Shown in pieces: positions 1-8,619 of a stretch of DNA of 26,385 nucleotides. The stretch is from Bacteroidia bacterium. GTDB taxonomy: Bacteria; Bacteroidota; Bacteroidia; Bacteroidales; CAJPTX01. Both the position numbers and the translations under genes were made by a program. The stretch's first letter is position 1; every line of letters begins with the position of its first letter. The stretch is from contig CAJPTC010000034.1 of the NCBI GenBank assembly GCA_905373475.1, positions 1 through 26,385 of the forward strand, read 5' to 3'. Under the pieces are notes generated by a model that had not been told where the DNA came from, searched no databases, and saw only the letters and a list, made by a program, of their open reading frames with translations.

Positions 1-1
1 T

Positions 2-901
2 ACACCTGCGGAAGGTAAGAAGTTAACGGAAACGTTTGACGAAGGTATAACCGCAACTTACTCACCTGAAATTGCAGATAAGACGAAGGTTGCAGCTGGT
101 GAGTATACAGTTACCTTTACAGTTGTTAAAGGCAAGGAGTTGGGCGATGTAACATTTAATGGTGAAAAGCTCACTGCAACAGCTGAAAAGCCGCTCGAGT
201 TCAAGTTTACTATGCCTTCTGACAAGGACGGAGTTCTTGTTGCAAAAGTTAAAGGCGAAGCACCAGCTCCAACTCCTAAGGTGAAGATTACATGGGCTAA
301 CGATCCTAAAGAAGGCGTTAAGGAAATGCACTTCAACAAAGCTAAAATAGGAGACAATAAGCTTAAAGGATGGGAAAAGGAAGAAGTTGCTGTCGCTGCT
401 GCTGATGTCTACTATGTTATAAATTTCGTTGTGGATGTAGATAATTACAAGTATGTTTCATTTGCAATAAATGAAAAAAATGCAGCTGGAACTAGTAAGA
501 TGACGGAATACCAGCTAGATAAGGATATTTTCGAATTGGTGAACAAAGAGAAAAAGTATTTATGCCATTATGCAACGATAGCTTGGTCTGCTGATGAGGA
601 TGTTGTAGAATGCGAGCTTATTGCAAAGACAAAGTCCAAGAAGAAGCCAAGCGCAGTGGAAGACAACGCTTTCGCAGCAGTTAACGTTTACCCGAACCCA
701 TTTGCTGGTAAGTTGGTTGTAAACGAAGTAGCAGAAGCTAGCCGTGTAACTCTTGTTAATGCACAAGGCGTAGTTCTACGTAGTGTAGCAGTTAACGGTG
801 CTAACCAAGTTGAACTAGACGTTACCGATGTACCCGCTGGTATCTACATGGTTGTTGTAGAAAACGGTGCAGCACGTCGTGCTTTCAAGGTGGTAAAGTA
901 A
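2..901 (+). CDS. T9SS-sorted surface or secreted protein, 5'-truncated by window edge
   Basis: The reading frame is open from the first bases of the window, so the start codon and signal peptide lie upstream. The apparent start at 140 is an internal TTG and should not be used. What remains is about 299 residues. The last 80 form a type A T9SS sorting domain: the VYPNPF motif at the domain start, a VTLVNAQGVV strand, then DVPAGIYMVVVENG and a terminal KVVK. This domain directs export through the Por/T9SS translocon and attachment to the surface or release. The part before it is Lys/Glu-rich with beta-type repeats (GELGDVTFNG-like and PAPTP linker segments) and has no recognisable enzyme motif. 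It stands alone, with a strong terminator directly after the stop. The sorting domain call is firm. The role of the passenger region is unknown. Confidence 0.88.
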   Translation, partial: TPAEGKKLTETFDEGITATYSPEIADKTKVAAGEYTVTFTVVKGKELGDVTFNGEKLTATAEKPLEFKFTMPSDKDGVLVAKVKGEAPAPTPKVKITWANDPKEGVKEMHFNKAKIGDNKLKGWEKEEVAVAAADVYYVINFVVDVDNYKYVSFAINEKNAAGTSKMTEYQLDKDIFELVNKEKKYLCHYATIAWSADEDVVECELIAKTKSKKKPSAVEDNAFAAVNVYPNPFAGKLVVNEVAEASRVTLVNAQGVVLRSVAVNGANQVELDVTDVPAGIYMVVVENGAARRAFKVVK

Positions 902-924
902 GCTTTTGAAAAGTATGTTTGTAA

Positions 925-953
925 GGGCTCTGGGGAACCAGAGCCCTTTTTTT
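925..953 (+). terminator. Rho-independent terminator of the first T9SS gene
   Basis: A perfect 9-bp stem, GGGCTCTGG (925-933) with CCAGAGCCC (938-946), closes a GGAA tetraloop and is followed directly by seven T residues (947-953). It lies 23 nt after the TAA of the preceding gene, so that gene is transcribed separately from the next one. Confidence 0.93.
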
Positions 954-1000
954 GTATGTATCTTCACACGATTCGGCTTATCTAGCAAAAAAAACTAATT

Positions 1001-1020
1001 TAGTTGTGAAAATAGTTGTG
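1001..1020 (+). promoter_or_regulatory. Direct repeat TAGTTGTG x2 upstream of the second T9SS gene
   Basis: Two identical 8-mers, TAGTTGTG at 1001-1008 and 1013-1020, are separated by 4 nt. They lie 36 nt before the start codon at 1057. Each resembles the Bacteroidetes -7 box TAnnTTTG with one mismatch, so the second may be the promoter. A tandem operator is the alternative. No convincing -33 element is visible. A clear ribosome binding site, AAGGAG, lies at about 1044-1049. Confidence 0.35.
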
Positions 1021-1056
1021 TCAGAATAGGTAACTTAATTTTTAAGGAGTTGTACT

Positions 1057-2133
1057 ATGCTTTTGAAAAACGCAGTTTGGGGGGCTATCGTTATTGCATT
1101 ATGTATGGGGCGAGCACTGGAAGTTGGTGGAGTCCCAGTAAAATATGTAAATGGCGATCATGGGAAGTTAATCGTGAAGGCGGGAGAGAAGGTGTTGGAA
1201 GAGGGCGTGAAAAATGATTTGCCAGAGGGAACAGAGGTTTCTATTGAGGTGAAACCCGACGAAGGCTATACGTTACATTATGTTAAGGTGCAGGGCTTAT
1301 CTTACATAAAGAAGGATAAGGATGGGAAGCCTATTTTGACGCCGAGTGGTAATGAAATAACGGTAAATGACCCTAGTTACCGTAACTGTCATCTGCGTAA
1401 TGGGAAAGTTGCGAGCTTTCAATCAATGAAGGAGGCGTTTGTTGTTGGTACAAAGGCTATCAGCATAACCTCGGAATTTGAGAAATATGTAGAACTAGAT
1501 TTTAAGGTTGATAACACAGAGGGGCTTGAGAGTGCCAACTTGATCTTAGTAACAGCTACTGAGAAGAGTGAGGACGAAAAGTTGCTGGGAGTTGTTCCTG
1601 CCGAAGGTATGCTACCTTACAAGTTACCTTTTGGCGACAGGCTCTATTATGCTTTTAGACTCAAAAAAGGATATAGTATTGTAAAAGCACAGTCTGTAGA
1701 AACAAAATTAGATGGGAAGACGGAGACAAATGACTATCTGAAGTATATGAACTCTTCCTCGGCAAAAGATAACGAAGGGACTATTTATGCACCTGCTTAT
1801 AATTTTACAGAAGCAGAGCAGGTAAAAAAACTAGAATTTGAATTAGGCTTGAAGAAAACAGGCGGAAATAATGGTGGAGGTACTGCCATTTATACTGCCT
1901 CTATTAACGATTTAGAAGTTTTCCCTAATCCCTTCTCAGATTATATTTCTCTTAAGGGGCTTAGGGGGGAGAGCCGCGTCTCGTTAGTAGATGCTATTGG
2001 TAATGTGGTGTTATGTTATCCGACCCATGGCGCAACAGAGATTTCTATAAATACCACCGATATTCCCGCAGGGGTTTATCTTGTTGTTGTTGAAAATGGG
2101 AGTTCGCGCTTTGCTTACAAGGTGGTGAAATAA
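1057..2133 (+). CDS. T9SS-sorted surface or secreted protein
   Basis: This 358-residue protein has an N-terminal hydrophobic segment (residues about 6-18) that reads as a signal peptide. The ATG is supported by an AAGGAG Shine-Dalgarno sequence about 8 nt upstream, a spacing unusually good for this phylum. Residues about 28-80 resemble the beta-rich bacterial repeats found in surface proteins (GDHGKLIVKAGEKV, then PDEGYTLHYVKVQG). A Gly/Asn-rich linker (GGNNGGG, about residue 270) leads to a type A T9SS sorting domain with VFPNPFSDYISL, SLVDAIGNVV, TTDIPAGVYLVVVENG and terminal KVVK. This domain closely resembles that of the gene before it, suggesting the two are related cargo. The gene is flanked by terminators on both sides and is monocistronic. 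No enzymatic motif is seen, and the passenger function is unknown. Confidence 0.85.
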   Translation: MLLKNAVWGAIVIALCMGRALEVGGVPVKYVNGDHGKLIVKAGEKVLEEGVKNDLPEGTEVSIEVKPDEGYTLHYVKVQGLSYIKKDKDGKPILTPSGNEITVNDPSYRNCHLRNGKVASFQSMKEAFVVGTKAISITSEFEKYVELDFKVDNTEGLESANLILVTATEKSEDEKLLGVVPAEGMLPYKLPFGDRLYYAFRLKKGYSIVKAQSVETKLDGKTETNDYLKYMNSSSAKDNEGTIYAPAYNFTEAEQVKKLEFELGLKKTGGNNGGGTAIYTASINDLEVFPNPFSDYISLKGLRGESRVSLVDAIGNVVLCYPTHGATEISINTTDIPAGVYLVVVENGSSRFAYKVVK

Positions 2134-2148
2134 ACAGATAAGTTCTTA

Positions 2149-2190
2149 CAGAATGGGCGTTCTTGCATTCTGCAGGGGCGCTTTTTTTTT
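2149..2190 (+). terminator. Probable terminator after the second T9SS gene
   Basis: CAGAATG (2149-2155) pairs with CATTCTG (2166-2172) around a 10-nt loop. A run of nine T residues (2182-2190) follows after a 9-nt GC-rich spacer. The position 16 nt after the stop codon fits termination. The gap between stem and T-tract makes it less typical than the terminator at 925. Confidence 0.6.
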
Positions 2191-2410
2191 GTAGCGATAC
2201 TTGGCAGCTTTATTATAATCTTTAATTGTACCTCTCTACACCATCTTTGCCCTCCTCCATCCGTTTACCTTTTGCAATGCTTTAACGCTTCCCCATAAAT
2301 AGTGATTTCTTATTCCTATCTCCCCATTTATGAAGAATAAATATCTGCGTAAAATGTGCTTGATGTAAGCAATACCAACGCTTTGAGGCTAGAACTGATA
2401 TTGAATGTTC
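2191..2410. other. Gene-free spacer before cassette 1
   Basis: The whole gap between the second T9SS gene and cassette 1 is 339 nt (2134-2472). Apart from the terminator at its left end and the promoter-like block at its right end, this AT-rich part shows no coding frame, RNA gene or clear repeat. It is probably the regulatory region of cassette 1. Confidence 0.5.
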
Positions 2411-2443
2411 TTTATTTAGAATAAAGCGATACAACTACCTTTG
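2411..2443 (+). promoter_or_regulatory. Promoter-like block of cassette 1
   Basis: TACCTTTG at 2436-2443 matches the Bacteroidetes -7 consensus TAnnTTTG exactly. It lies 29 nt before the receptor start codon. The block from TTATTTAGAA to CTTTG is closely repeated before the second cassette (11532-11564), with the same distance to a conserved TCCC. A classical -33 TTTG is not obvious. Conservation between two otherwise different leaders is the main support. Confidence 0.65.
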
Positions 2444-2472
2444 TGTCCCAATTATACTGAAAAGTAGGGAAT

Positions 2473-5187
2473 ATGCGTTGGGGGGTGCTAAAAGTTCTAG
2501 TGGTACTTAGTCTGAACCTTATTGGTTTTGCTGCTATTGCTGCACCTTTTCGTGGGCGGGTCGTTGATGCACACACAGGTGAGCCGCTCGAATCGGCACA
2601 GGTTTTTCTCCCAGACCTTAATATTGGCACGCTCTCCAATCGGAAGGGAGAGTTTGCTATTAGTGGGAAGGTAACGGGAACACATCGTTTCATGGTAACC
2701 TATGTGGGCTATGAAACCCTTAATGTGAACCTACATTTCCCCATAGATACCCTTTATACCGTTCGCTTGCATGCCACCTCGCTCGCTTTAGACGATGTGG
2801 TGGTAACCGCTCGTGCAGTACAAAAGAGCGGTACGGCATTGCAAATCAACCAAGCTGCACTGGAACACACACAGCCCTCCTCGTTAGCCGATGTGCTACA
2901 GTTCCTCCCGGGGCAACTCTCAACAGATGGTCGTCTGGACAATGTGAAACAGGTTGCCCTTCGTCAGGTGAGTAGTGACGACAATACGGCGCTTGGAGCT
3001 GCTGTCATTGTGAACGGCGTACCCATTTCAAACAATGCGAACCTCAATGCACTCTCAGCCGACCAAAAGATTAGCGAGCGTAGTACGGTGAATGCAGGCA
3101 TAGATCTCCGCATGCTTTCTACAGACCATTATGAACGCGTAGAACTTCTGCGAGGCATTGCTTCTGCACGTTATGGTGACCTGAGTAGTGGCGCTTTCGT
3201 GCTGCATGCCAAGCAGGGGGTAACTCCTTGGCAGGTGCGTGCAAAGGTTGATCCCCTTTCAGGGCTTGCCTACATAGGTAAGGGTGTACACCTTCCCGTG
3301 GGCACTTTGCATCTTGGAGGGGAATATACCTACGCCACCCCCGACGAGCGCGAAAAGCTTGAACGTTACTCACGTTATTCTGCGCAAGCCAACTGGACGG
3401 GGCATACTGCATTATCAGACTTCCCACTTTCATTCGGTCTTCGTGCTAATTATATAGGTTCGCTGTCTGCAGAACGTACAGACCCTGATCTCACACTGCG
3501 CAATGAGAAATACTTTGCCTATTATTCGCGCTATCAGCTGAGTGGCGAAGCAGAACTTACTTTCGATAAGCCATGGCTCGCATCCTTGCGTCTTCTACTT
3601 TCCTACGATTATACAGAGGATGTTCTACGGCGCACCAATAGTGTCTCACTCTATGGCGCACAAGGGATGCCACTGCCTGGAAAACTCGGGGAATATGAAG
3701 GTATTTACCTTCCCGCGGAGTACTTTACGAAATACAGCCTTGTAAGTGAACCCTTTTTAGGGTATGCTACAATAGAAGCTCGCGAACATTGGCAGTTTTG
3801 GGGTATGACGCATGCCGTAAGCCTAGGTCTAGAAGCGCGTATGGAAGGCAATCTGGGAAGTGGTTATAACTACGATTTGCAGCGTCCGCCTGCGCCAAAT
3901 GCTACCACGAGCTCGCGTCCGCGAAAGTATAGTGATGTGCCTTTTTACATCCCCATCAGCGCATACGCCGAAGACAAGCTCTCAGCTTCTGGTTCTTACG
4001 GCGAGCTTGAGTTCGTGACAGGTGTTCGTGCTGGGTGGTTACGCGGAGCTACGGAAGGCTACACCGCATTGCGTGCCACGCAGTTCGATCCGCGTATCAA
4101 CGGTTACTATGCTTTTCCACGTTTTATTTTGTGGAAATTGCCTGTGCAGGTAGCGCTGCGTTTGGGGTGGGGGAAGCAGACCAAATGGCCTACACTAGAT
4201 CAGCTTGCACCTGCCAATGCCTATTTTGATTTTCACTCCCTAAACTATTACTCGCAAACCGAAGAATGGCGTTTGCTTTGGCTTACAACGTTCGTAGAAG
4301 ACCCTCGCAATTTCTCGTTGAAGCCCGCCTCATACAATAAATGGGAAATTGGTACAGATTGGCAGATCGCAAATGTCCGTATGGGGGTGATAGCATTTCA
4401 TGAGACTATGAACGATGGTTTCGCTTACCGAACGCATTATTTGCCTTTTGCTTACAACGTCTATAAGGTAACCACCCCTCCCACGGGGAAGCCTGATATT
4501 CGTACGCTTACCCCACAGACGGAATATGCGCTAAAATCGTTAGGGAAACCAGCCAATAGCCTGAAAACCGTGAAAAAGGGCGTGGAGTTTACGCTATCGC
4601 TCCCAAAATGGCAACTGTTGGGTACTTCAGCAGATTTCTCAGGAGCGTACTTTCATACGACTTACGATATCAGCGAACCTGAAGAATACCGTCCGTTGCA
4701 TACAGGGCTTGATGGCAAAGAATATCCCTACGTAGGGATCTATGCGTGGAGAAACGGGAAAACGTACGAGCAGTTTAGTTCTACGCTGCGTTTCTATACC
4801 CACTTCTCGCAATTGCGCTTTCTTTTTACGACACAAATCCAATGTGTTTGGTTTGAACGTCGTACCACTCTTCCTTTTGATGGTCGCCCTCAGTACTACC
4901 GCGATGTGCACGGAGAGGTCAGACCCTTTACACCAGAGCTAGAGAAAGACCCCGAACTCACGCATTTGGTGCAGACGTTTGGCAAGCTCTATTTCGATCC
5001 AGACACCACGCCTTTTGCTCTTTCGCTAAACCTAAAGGCTACTAAAGAGCTTGGAGAACATGTTCGCCTTTCGCTATTTGTGAACCGTCTGTGGTGCTAT
5101 TTGCCCAATTATCGCGCAAAGTACAACCAACTAGTAACAAGAGATTACACCCCCTATTTTGGGGCAGAATTACGAATTTCAATATGA
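2473..5187 (+). CDS. TonB-dependent outer-membrane receptor, cassette 1
   Basis: This 904-residue protein starts with a signal peptide (cleavage near IAA-APF, about residue 25). Next comes a CarboxypepD_reg-like beta-sandwich (about 26-105; GRVVDAHTGEPLESAQVFLP, VTYVGYETL). The plug domain follows (about 107-250), opening with DDVVVTARAV and closing with ERVELLRGIASARYGDLSSG, the usual plug signature. A C-terminal 22-strand-type barrel (about 255-904) ends in YFGAELRISI with the aromatic and hydrophobic pattern of outer-membrane strands. Such receptors import a ligand across the outer membrane using TonB/ExbBD energy. The ligand cannot be read from the sequence. The protein is collinear with the receptor at 11597. 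Codons 49-166 are identical in DNA between the two copies. Its stop overlaps the lipoprotein start (ATGA, 5184-5187), which points to coupled translation. Confidence 0.95.
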   Translation: MRWGVLKVLVVLSLNLIGFAAIAAPFRGRVVDAHTGEPLESAQVFLPDLNIGTLSNRKGEFAISGKVTGTHRFMVTYVGYETLNVNLHFPIDTLYTVRLHATSLALDDVVVTARAVQKSGTALQINQAALEHTQPSSLADVLQFLPGQLSTDGRLDNVKQVALRQVSSDDNTALGAAVIVNGVPISNNANLNALSADQKISERSTVNAGIDLRMLSTDHYERVELLRGIASARYGDLSSGAFVLHAKQGVTPWQVRAKVDPLSGLAYIGKGVHLPVGTLHLGGEYTYATPDEREKLERYSRYSAQANWTGHTALSDFPLSFGLRANYIGSLSAERTDPDLTLRNEKYFAYYSRYQLSGEAELTFDKPWLASLRLLLSYDYTEDVLRRTNSVSLYGAQGMPLPGKLGEYEGIYLPAEYFTKYSLVSEPFLGYATIEAREHWQFWGMTHAVSLGLEARMEGNLGSGYNYDLQRPPAPNATTSSRPRKYSDVPFYIPISAYAEDKLSASGSYGELEFVTGVRAGWLRGATEGYTALRATQFDPRINGYYAFPRFILWKLPVQVALRLGWGKQTKWPTLDQLAPANAYFDFHSLNYYSQTEEWRLLWLTTFVEDPRNFSLKPASYNKWEIGTDWQIANVRMGVIAFHETMNDGFAYRTHYLPFAYNVYKVTTPPTGKPDIRTLTPQTEYALKSLGKPANSLKTVKKGVEFTLSLPKWQLLGTSADFSGAYFHTTYDISEPEEYRPLHTGLDGKEYPYVGIYAWRNGKTYEQFSSTLRFYTHFSQLRFLFTTQIQCVWFERRTTLPFDGRPQYYRDVHGEVRPFTPELEKDPELTHLVQTFGKLYFDPDTTPFALSLNLKATKELGEHVRLSLFVNRLWCYLPNYRAKYNQLVTRDYTPYFGAELRISI
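2617..2972. repeat. 356-bp identical tract, copy 1 (partner 11741-12096)
   Basis: Read base by base, 2617-2972 is identical to 11741-12096 at a constant offset of 9124. It is bounded by mismatches at 2616/11740 (C/T) and 2973/12097 (T/C). It encodes receptor residues 49-166, from late in the CarboxypepD_reg-like domain into the plug. Synonymous sites are identical too, unlike the flanking regions, which points to recent gene conversion rather than selection on protein alone. Confidence 0.95.
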
Positions 5188-7022
5188 GGAAAATGTTTAA
5201 TCGGTCATTAGGACTGAGCCTAATGGTGCTACTTATGCTTCCGTTATTTGCCTTTCTGGGCTGTAAAGAAAAGGAAGTAGGCTCGCAAAGTCCCTTAAAT
5301 CTGGTGGTACGGCTTACCGCTCCCAAAGATGTAAACCCCTTGGATGTGAGTGAGGTTTACGTGGTTTTTGAAAACATTCGTACTGGGCAGAAGGATAGCC
5401 TAAAAAGCGTTGCTTGCCAGCCGTTACGCTTCCATTTAGAGCGTGGAAGTTATAATGTTACAGCACATGGCAAGAGAGTAGAAGGAAAACAGATTGCTGT
5501 CTATGCTGGTGTGCAACAGAATGTTGCTTTTGTAGAACAGGAGTCGTATGTTCTCCCTCTCTCATTATCCTACATATCGAACCCTGACTGGAAGGAGAAC
5601 GAGTCGCGCGCTACAGTTACCGTTAAAGTGATGCTACCAGAGGCGTTGGCTACCTTTTCGGCTGCCAATATTAACATTAAGATGTGCGAGAGTACAAACT
5701 TAAAGGTTTACTCGACTGTAACTGATGAAAAGGGGATTGCCGAGTTCAATCTCCCCGCAGGAAAATATACTGTAAGTTGTTCGGGGCAATTACTAGAAGG
5801 ACAGGAAGACTCAAAATATTACGGCTATATTGAGGAGGTTGAGATTGGTACGGAGAATGTAGAACTTCCGATGATGCTTTTGGCATTGGGTACAATAGGC
5901 GAGGGGAGCGCTCTGTACGAATTGAGTCTTACACTGCCTGCGGGTTATGAGAATTATAGCTTCGAAGGCGAATCGATTACGCTTCAGAAATTGGGAGCTG
6001 TAGATAGCTACGAACTTAAATTCAATGCGCAAGGTGTAGCTACTATTGCTGCGTTGCCCTACGCCCTTTATGTACTACAGGGACAAATAACAGCTCATGC
6101 CGATGATGGGATACGCGATTACGTCTGCCGTATTCCTCGTACTGAGGTTAAACACCTTACGAGCGAAGCAAAGAAAACCGAGACATCGGTCGAGGTTTTA
6201 CCCGCGTATGCAACCAGTGCATTGGTGGTTAAGGAAGTTTATTTCTCAAAAAGTAAATCGTCGGTCACGGGGAAGAACTACATCGGCGATGGTTATTTTG
6301 AGATCTATAACAACTCTAACAAAACGGTTTACATTGACGGCGTTTCGATTTGTGCTACTTATCAGAATACAACGGGCGCAGAGCCCATTTTCCCAGAATA
6401 TAAGAACAGCGATCGGATAATCCCGTGCTTTATCCTAACATTCCCAGGGAGTGGAAAGGAGCATCCGCTTGCGCCAGGCAAATCAGTGGTTGTGGCGGAG
6501 AATGGTGTAAATCATAAGTTGATCAGCCCAGGAAGCCCTGTGGATTTGTCGAAGGCAGACTACGAAATATATGATGAAGATATCCGTGATTCTGACGTTC
6601 CAGAGGTGCCCAACATGGTAAAGTATTACAGTTATTCGAAGACTATAACGGTGCTTCATGTTGTTGGTGCGCTCGGTTGGTATATTCTGAAGGCCGACAA
6701 ACCGATGGAAGAGTTTCTCCCCCAGTATTTGGTCGAGGCGAAAGTGGCAATGGCGGGACAGTCGCGAAAAGTGTATGCCATCCCCTCGCGTTATATCTTG
6801 GATGGCGTACTTGGAAGCCAACCTAGCGGTCCGTTGTATCGCCCGCTTCCTGCTTCCATTGACGCAGGTTATACCTACTGCTCTAAAACGTACAGCGGCA
6901 AGGCGATTCGGCGCAAAGTGTTGCGTAAGGAGGGTGAGCGTTACATCCTTCAGGATAGTAACAATTCTACGGTAGATTTTATACCAGACGCAGAGCCGAG
7001 CCCATTTGTCGTAGCACAATAG
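5184..7022 (+). CDS. DUF4876-like surface lipoprotein, cassette 1
   Basis: The start is ATG 5184, which overlaps the receptor stop as ATGA. An earlier in-frame ATG at 5091 would lie deep inside the receptor gene and would place the signal peptide internally. The 612-residue product has a lipoprotein signal peptide with lipobox LFAFLGC (lipidated Cys27). About three beta-sandwich-like segments follow at roughly 100-residue spacing, each ending in a similar strand: ERGSYNVTAHGK near 85, LPAGKYTVSCSG near 189, LPYALYVLQGQ near 290. The C-terminal part (from about 345; VVKEVYFSKSKS, GDGYFEIYNNSNKTVYIDGV) resembles lamin-tail-type domains and matches my recollection of the DUF4876 family. It is probably an outer-membrane lipoprotein working with the receptor, as SusD does with SusC. 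That partnership is inferred from overlap and conserved order, not from similarity to SusD. Confidence 0.85.
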   Translation: MRKMFNRSLGLSLMVLLMLPLFAFLGCKEKEVGSQSPLNLVVRLTAPKDVNPLDVSEVYVVFENIRTGQKDSLKSVACQPLRFHLERGSYNVTAHGKRVEGKQIAVYAGVQQNVAFVEQESYVLPLSLSYISNPDWKENESRATVTVKVMLPEALATFSAANINIKMCESTNLKVYSTVTDEKGIAEFNLPAGKYTVSCSGQLLEGQEDSKYYGYIEEVEIGTENVELPMMLLALGTIGEGSALYELSLTLPAGYENYSFEGESITLQKLGAVDSYELKFNAQGVATIAALPYALYVLQGQITAHADDGIRDYVCRIPRTEVKHLTSEAKKTETSVEVLPAYATSALVVKEVYFSKSKSSVTGKNYIGDGYFEIYNNSNKTVYIDGVSICATYQNTTGAEPIFPEYKNSDRIIPCFILTFPGSGKEHPLAPGKSVVVAENGVNHKLISPGSPVDLSKADYEIYDEDIRDSDVPEVPNMVKYYSYSKTITVLHVVGALGWYILKADKPMEEFLPQYLVEAKVAMAGQSRKVYAIPSRYILDGVLGSQPSGPLYRPLPASIDAGYTYCSKTYSGKAIRRKVLRKEGERYILQDSNNSTVDFIPDAEPSPFVVAQ

Positions 7023-7066
7023 GGTGTAATTGTGCGATAGATACTAAGCGTGTATAGTGTTGAGCG

Positions 7067-8602
7067 ATGCGTAGGAATACTACTGCAAGGGTAATCGCAT
7101 TGGGACTAGCTTTCCTGCTACCTTTAGCGCTTTGGGGGCAGTTGATGCCCCAAGAGTTCTTGGGTGGCGACGATACGTGCAGTCTGCTTCCTAAAACAGG
7201 ACTCTCGCTATACACCTTGTACCTACCGCAGCACGAACAGTATACGGCATATTATCGCTACACAGTTCGAGACGGTGCATCAGGTTACGTCTTGCCCCAG
7301 ATGGGGACAAGCGAGCAAAAGCATTCGTTGCATGCACAAGGCTCAACGCGTTTTGCTACGTGGGGTGCTTATGGCAAGACCGAATATTCGCATACACAAC
7401 GACGTGGCGTGAGAGGTCTTTTGACTGCACAACCCGAGCTATTTTATCCGTATGTGCTCATAGATACTACGCAACGAGATTTGACGCGTGAACACTACCA
7501 GATGAGCGGCGTGTTGAATTATCAGTTGAAGGCATGGACAATAGGCTTTGGAGGCGATTTTACGGGGATAACACAGTTCGAACAGCGTGACCCCCGTCCG
7601 CGTTCTCGTTTAGGCGATTTTACGGTACTCTTGGCATTGGGCTATCGCCTCCCGTGGTATGCACTCTCGCTAGAGGGCTCGTACCGTTACTATTCCGAAT
7701 CGTTTTCTCTACAAAACAAACAGGAAGACAGGCAAGATCCCGTCTATTATCATCTGGGAGTGGGACTGTATGACCATCGTTTGAGTCTTGCTAAGAGGAC
7801 AGAAAGTCTGCGTTACCTCTTCTCGAGTGGGTCTGCCGTGCTACAACTTGCTCCGTTGCTTCACTATTGTCCGCTTGTACAGTTAGCCTATCGCAGTAAG
7901 AATTCTTTTGGGCGTAGCCTAGCTTACACCAAGTTGGCTGAAGTATTTGAACAAGAGGTTGAAGGACAACTCTTTCTTCCTATCTCGTACGGAACACATC
8001 ATCTCACTTTAGGCGGCGGCGTGTTGTCTAGCCAAAGGTCTGGCTATGAGATTGATTATGAATTGCACGTAGTAAATGCAGAACCTCGTATTACGGAACA
8101 GCGCGAGTATCAGCGTACTGAAACATGGATAGGGCAAAAAACGGATTGTAGGGGTGTGCTATCGTATCGTAATACAACGGGGAAGTATCAGTTCCTTGTA
8201 GATTATGTGGGGAGTTTTGGCATCTTAAACACGAGCTACAAGCAAGATGCATACTATTTCTCGCAACATGCTATCAAACAACTCCTCTCGGCAACATGTC
8301 AGCGGTTCTTTGATAGGTGGGATGCTGTATTGAACTTGCAAGGATATGCAGTGCTGCCCACATCGCACAAGGCAAAATGGGCGAACGAATTGCCTACGTT
8401 TGTGCGTCTGTCAGAGGCATTGGAGTGCTACTATAACACGCCGCGCTATCAGATTACTGTGGTGCTAGAAGGAGGTTATCGTTTCAGCGCATCACAGCGC
8501 TTGGCACTAGCGATTACTGGGTGCTATGCCCAATTACAAAATATAGGTAGCCCTGCATGGGGCATGGAAGTAGCGCTACGCTACGGATTTCTCAAAAAGT
8601 AA
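7067..8602 (+). CDS. DUF6850-like outer-membrane beta-barrel protein, cassette 1
   Basis: This 511-residue protein has a signal peptide (residues 1-24, cleavage after ALWG). The mature protein is made of alternating aromatic and polar strands typical of a monomeric outer-membrane barrel, ending in ALRYGFLKK. It lacks a plug domain. Motifs shared with the second-cassette paralogue include LPKTGL near residue 43, LPQMGTSEQKHSL near 85, EDRQDPVYYHLGVGLYDH near 219 and YEIDYELH near 327. I place it in the DUF6850 barrel group on gene order and overall pattern; the number is from memory. The gene begins 44 nt after the lipoprotein stop and is presumably in the same operon. Function is unknown. It may be an outer-membrane partner of the receptor or of the cargo protein. 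Confidence 0.8.
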   Translation: MRRNTTARVIALGLAFLLPLALWGQLMPQEFLGGDDTCSLLPKTGLSLYTLYLPQHEQYTAYYRYTVRDGASGYVLPQMGTSEQKHSLHAQGSTRFATWGAYGKTEYSHTQRRGVRGLLTAQPELFYPYVLIDTTQRDLTREHYQMSGVLNYQLKAWTIGFGGDFTGITQFEQRDPRPRSRLGDFTVLLALGYRLPWYALSLEGSYRYYSESFSLQNKQEDRQDPVYYHLGVGLYDHRLSLAKRTESLRYLFSSGSAVLQLAPLLHYCPLVQLAYRSKNSFGRSLAYTKLAEVFEQEVEGQLFLPISYGTHHLTLGGGVLSSQRSGYEIDYELHVVNAEPRITEQREYQRTETWIGQKTDCRGVLSYRNTTGKYQFLVDYVGSFGILNTSYKQDAYYFSQHAIKQLLSATCQRFFDRWDAVLNLQGYAVLPTSHKAKWANELPTFVRLSEALECYYNTPRYQITVVLEGGYRFSASQRLALAITGCYAQLQNIGSPAWGMEVALRYGFLKK

Positions 8603-8619
8603 AATACGTTTTCAGAATC

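Noticed and set aside
140..901. Complete short gene starting at 140
   Set aside because: The codon at 140 is TTG, the frame is open back to the window edge, and no signal peptide follows it. The gene is treated as truncated at the 5' end.
2134..2472. Riboswitch (for example cobalamin) upstream of the first receptor
   Set aside because: No conserved riboswitch core or long structured leader was recognised, and the predicted transcript leader is only about 20-30 nt.
5091..5183. Longer lipoprotein with a start at 5091
   Set aside because: It would bury the lipoprotein signal peptide behind 31 residues inside the receptor gene. ATG 5184 gives a proper signal peptide and the same ATGA junction as in copy 2.
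8557..8619. Longer cassette 1 cargo starting at 8557
   Set aside because: The extra residues precede the signal peptide and overlap the barrel gene. The copy 2 gene also starts right at its signal peptide.
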